From a virus, in IMG/VR virus record IMGVR_UViG_3300043437_000135, positions 1 to 21,363 of that record: a DNA stretch of 21,363 nt. One strand, written 5' to 3'. The notes below the pieces were generated by a model. That model worked only from the letters and a program-made list of their open reading frames with translations. It searched no databases and had not been told where the DNA came from. This document shows positions 20,335-21,363 of the stretch, piece by piece. The position numbers and the translations under genes are program-made. The first letter of the stretch is position 1. The number at the start of each line of letters is the position of its first letter.

Positions 20335-21217
20335 CACCATCGTTCCCCGTTACAACGTCGATACCTGCGCCACCATCGTTGAGTTCAACGTCTCGGAGTG
20401 GACTGCCCGCAAGCTGGACCGTGGCGTGTCCGAGGAGATCGTCGCTGCCAAGAGTGCGCAGTCCAAGGACTCGGCGCGTGTTAACAAGAACCTCATGGCT
20501 GGCCGCTGTGAGTTGGATAACATTCACAAGTTCGTTGCTGCGACCCGTGTGTACGTCTACGGTGCGACGCTGCCTTGGTCTGACAACGGCCAGCGCCTGC
20601 TGCCCGCTGCGCAGTTCGCTGCCTTCGATGACGCTATGAAAAAGCGCGAGGAGCAATTCGTCAGCATGGTGTCTGAGTTCATTACGCTGTATCCGTCGCT
20701 CATTACCGGACAGGCGCTTGTGCTGGCTGGGATGTTCGACCGCAACGACTACCCGTCTCCGTCTGCTATCGCTAGTAAGTTTTCATGGACGCTGGACTAC
20801 AGCCCTGTGCCTGCTACGGGTCACTTCATCATCGACGTAGGCAACGCAGCGCAGGCTGAGCTTCAGCGCAAGCTGGCAGAGCGATCTGACAAACGCGTTG
20901 AGCAAGCCATCGAGTCGCTGTTCGGTAGCGTCAAGGATCACCTTGAGCGTATGGCTAAGCAGTTAACAGTAGAGGTCGGGCCTGATGGCAAGGAGCGTAA
21001 AGGCAAGCTTTACGACTCGCTTCTCGACAGCGGCATCGAGATTTGCGATAGGATTAAGGCCCTTAACATTATCAACGACCCGAAGCTGGAGTCGATGCGC
21101 CACGATATGCTGGGCTTGCTCAACACCGTGGACATGGACGATCTGCGCAAAGCAGAAGGAGCGCGGCAAGAAGTTAAAGCTAAGGTTAATGATCTGCTTG
21201 ACAAGTTTTCCTTTTAA
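20321..21217 (+). CDS. DUF3150-like protein, probable third partner of the MoxR-VWA pair
   Basis: A 298-aa protein. I start at ATG 20321 (MQTSNTIVPRYNVDTCATIV) behind AAGGAGAGTCAAC; the longer frame from 20231 is an extension through the previous gene. The pattern FNVSEWTARKL (W27), then FVAATRVYVYGATLPWSDNG and a helix ending EFITLYPSL, fits my memory of DUF3150, a family found beside CobS/MoxR-like ATPases and VWA proteins in integrative elements and phages. The C-terminal third is helical and charged (SMRHDMLGLLNTVDMDDLRK). The biochemical role of the family is unknown. No enzyme motif is visible. A profile search would confirm or reject the family. Confidence 0.6.
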   Translation: MQTSNTIVPRYNVDTCATIVEFNVSEWTARKLDRGVSEEIVAAKSAQSKDSARVNKNLMAGRCELDNIHKFVAATRVYVYGATLPWSDNGQRLLPAAQFAAFDDAMKKREEQFVSMVSEFITLYPSLITGQALVLAGMFDRNDYPSPSAIASKFSWTLDYSPVPATGHFIIDVGNAAQAELQRKLAERSDKRVEQAIESLFGSVKDHLERMAKQLTVEVGPDGKERKGKLYDSLLDSGIEICDRIKALNIINDPKLESMRHDMLGLLNTVDMDDLRKAEGARQEVKAKVNDLLDKFSF

Positions 21218-21229
21218 GGACTAAAGCAA

Positions 21230-21363
21230 ATGGGCTTTCGCACACCACTGGAACTCAAGAAGTTCCAAGAAACACACGGCACCAACGACGTAGTAGATAA
21301 CATGCTGACGCTGTTGGCTGATGGGTATGAGCGCCCCACCCTGCGCTTCATTAGCGAGTGCAT
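21230..21363 (+). CDS. Partial unknown protein cut by the right window edge
   Basis: ATG at 21230, with AAGGA nine to ten bases upstream, opens a frame that runs to the window edge (44 codons, MGFRTPLELKKFQETHGTND). The visible part is helical and ends LRFISEC. It lies 12 nt after the DUF3150-like gene, so it is probably the next gene of that operon. No family can be given from so short a piece. Confidence 0.6.
   Translation, partial: MGFRTPLELKKFQETHGTNDVVDNMLTLLADGYERPTLRFISEC

Noticed and set aside
1-21363. tRNA genes, integrase or other lysogeny genes
   Set aside because: No cloverleaf with a T-loop GTTCRA pattern and no recombinase, repressor or partition motifs were found by eye in the window; a tRNA-finding program would be needed to exclude degenerate tRNAs.

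Overview
The window looks like one continuous piece of a tailed double-stranded DNA phage (Caudoviricetes) genome. It carries a recognisable terminase, portal and major capsid set. Genes are tightly packed, many overlap by 1-17 nt, and there are no rRNA, tRNA, transposase, integrase or CRISPR features. Promoter-like hexamers and GGAG/AAGGA ribosome binding sites suggest a Gram-negative host. I cannot name the host; the fiber and capsid-region proteins remind me of uncultured freshwater or marine phages, which is recollection and not a search result.

Left arm (1-12058, minus strand): the virion module, transcribed leftward. Order in transcription: terminase small subunit, terminase large subunit, portal, a 63-aa protein, a GroES-like co-chaperonin, a probable scaffold, a conserved 154-aa protein, a possible decoration protein and the major capsid protein. 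A textbook cUUCGg intrinsic terminator follows (3975-4003). Beyond it lie small beta-rich or coiled-coil structural proteins, a repeat-containing fiber-like protein and a gene cut by the left edge. One 57-aa gene (2053-2226) sits in what would otherwise be a gap.

Divergent control region (12059-12458): a leftward promoter for the terminase operon, a candidate ~70-nt rightward small RNA with a C-rich loop and strong terminator, a G-quadruplex motif, and an extended -10 promoter followed by a 13-bp palindrome.

Right arm (12459-21363, plus strand): probable early/accessory genes. It starts with a run of small coupled genes (two of them tiny two-helix membrane proteins). A ~300-bp non-coding element (14053-14354) follows, bounded by ~43-46-nt inverted repeats that each form an outward-facing terminator. 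Then come a zinc-ribbon protein, several unknowns, and a MoxR-type AAA+ ATPase, a VWA/metallopeptidase-like protein, two small unknowns and a DUF3150-like protein. The last five form one operon and look like a working unit: an ATPase with its VWA adaptor and a third conserved partner. An almost perfect palindrome (core TTGCGACACGTGTCGCAA) recurs four times in this arm, twice inside genes in different reading frames, so the DNA itself is probably a binding site. A shared leader (hairpin plus TGAAAYCAAAACAA) precedes both the zinc-ribbon gene and the MoxR gene.

Most right-arm proteins have no function I recognise; those entries describe only what can be seen.
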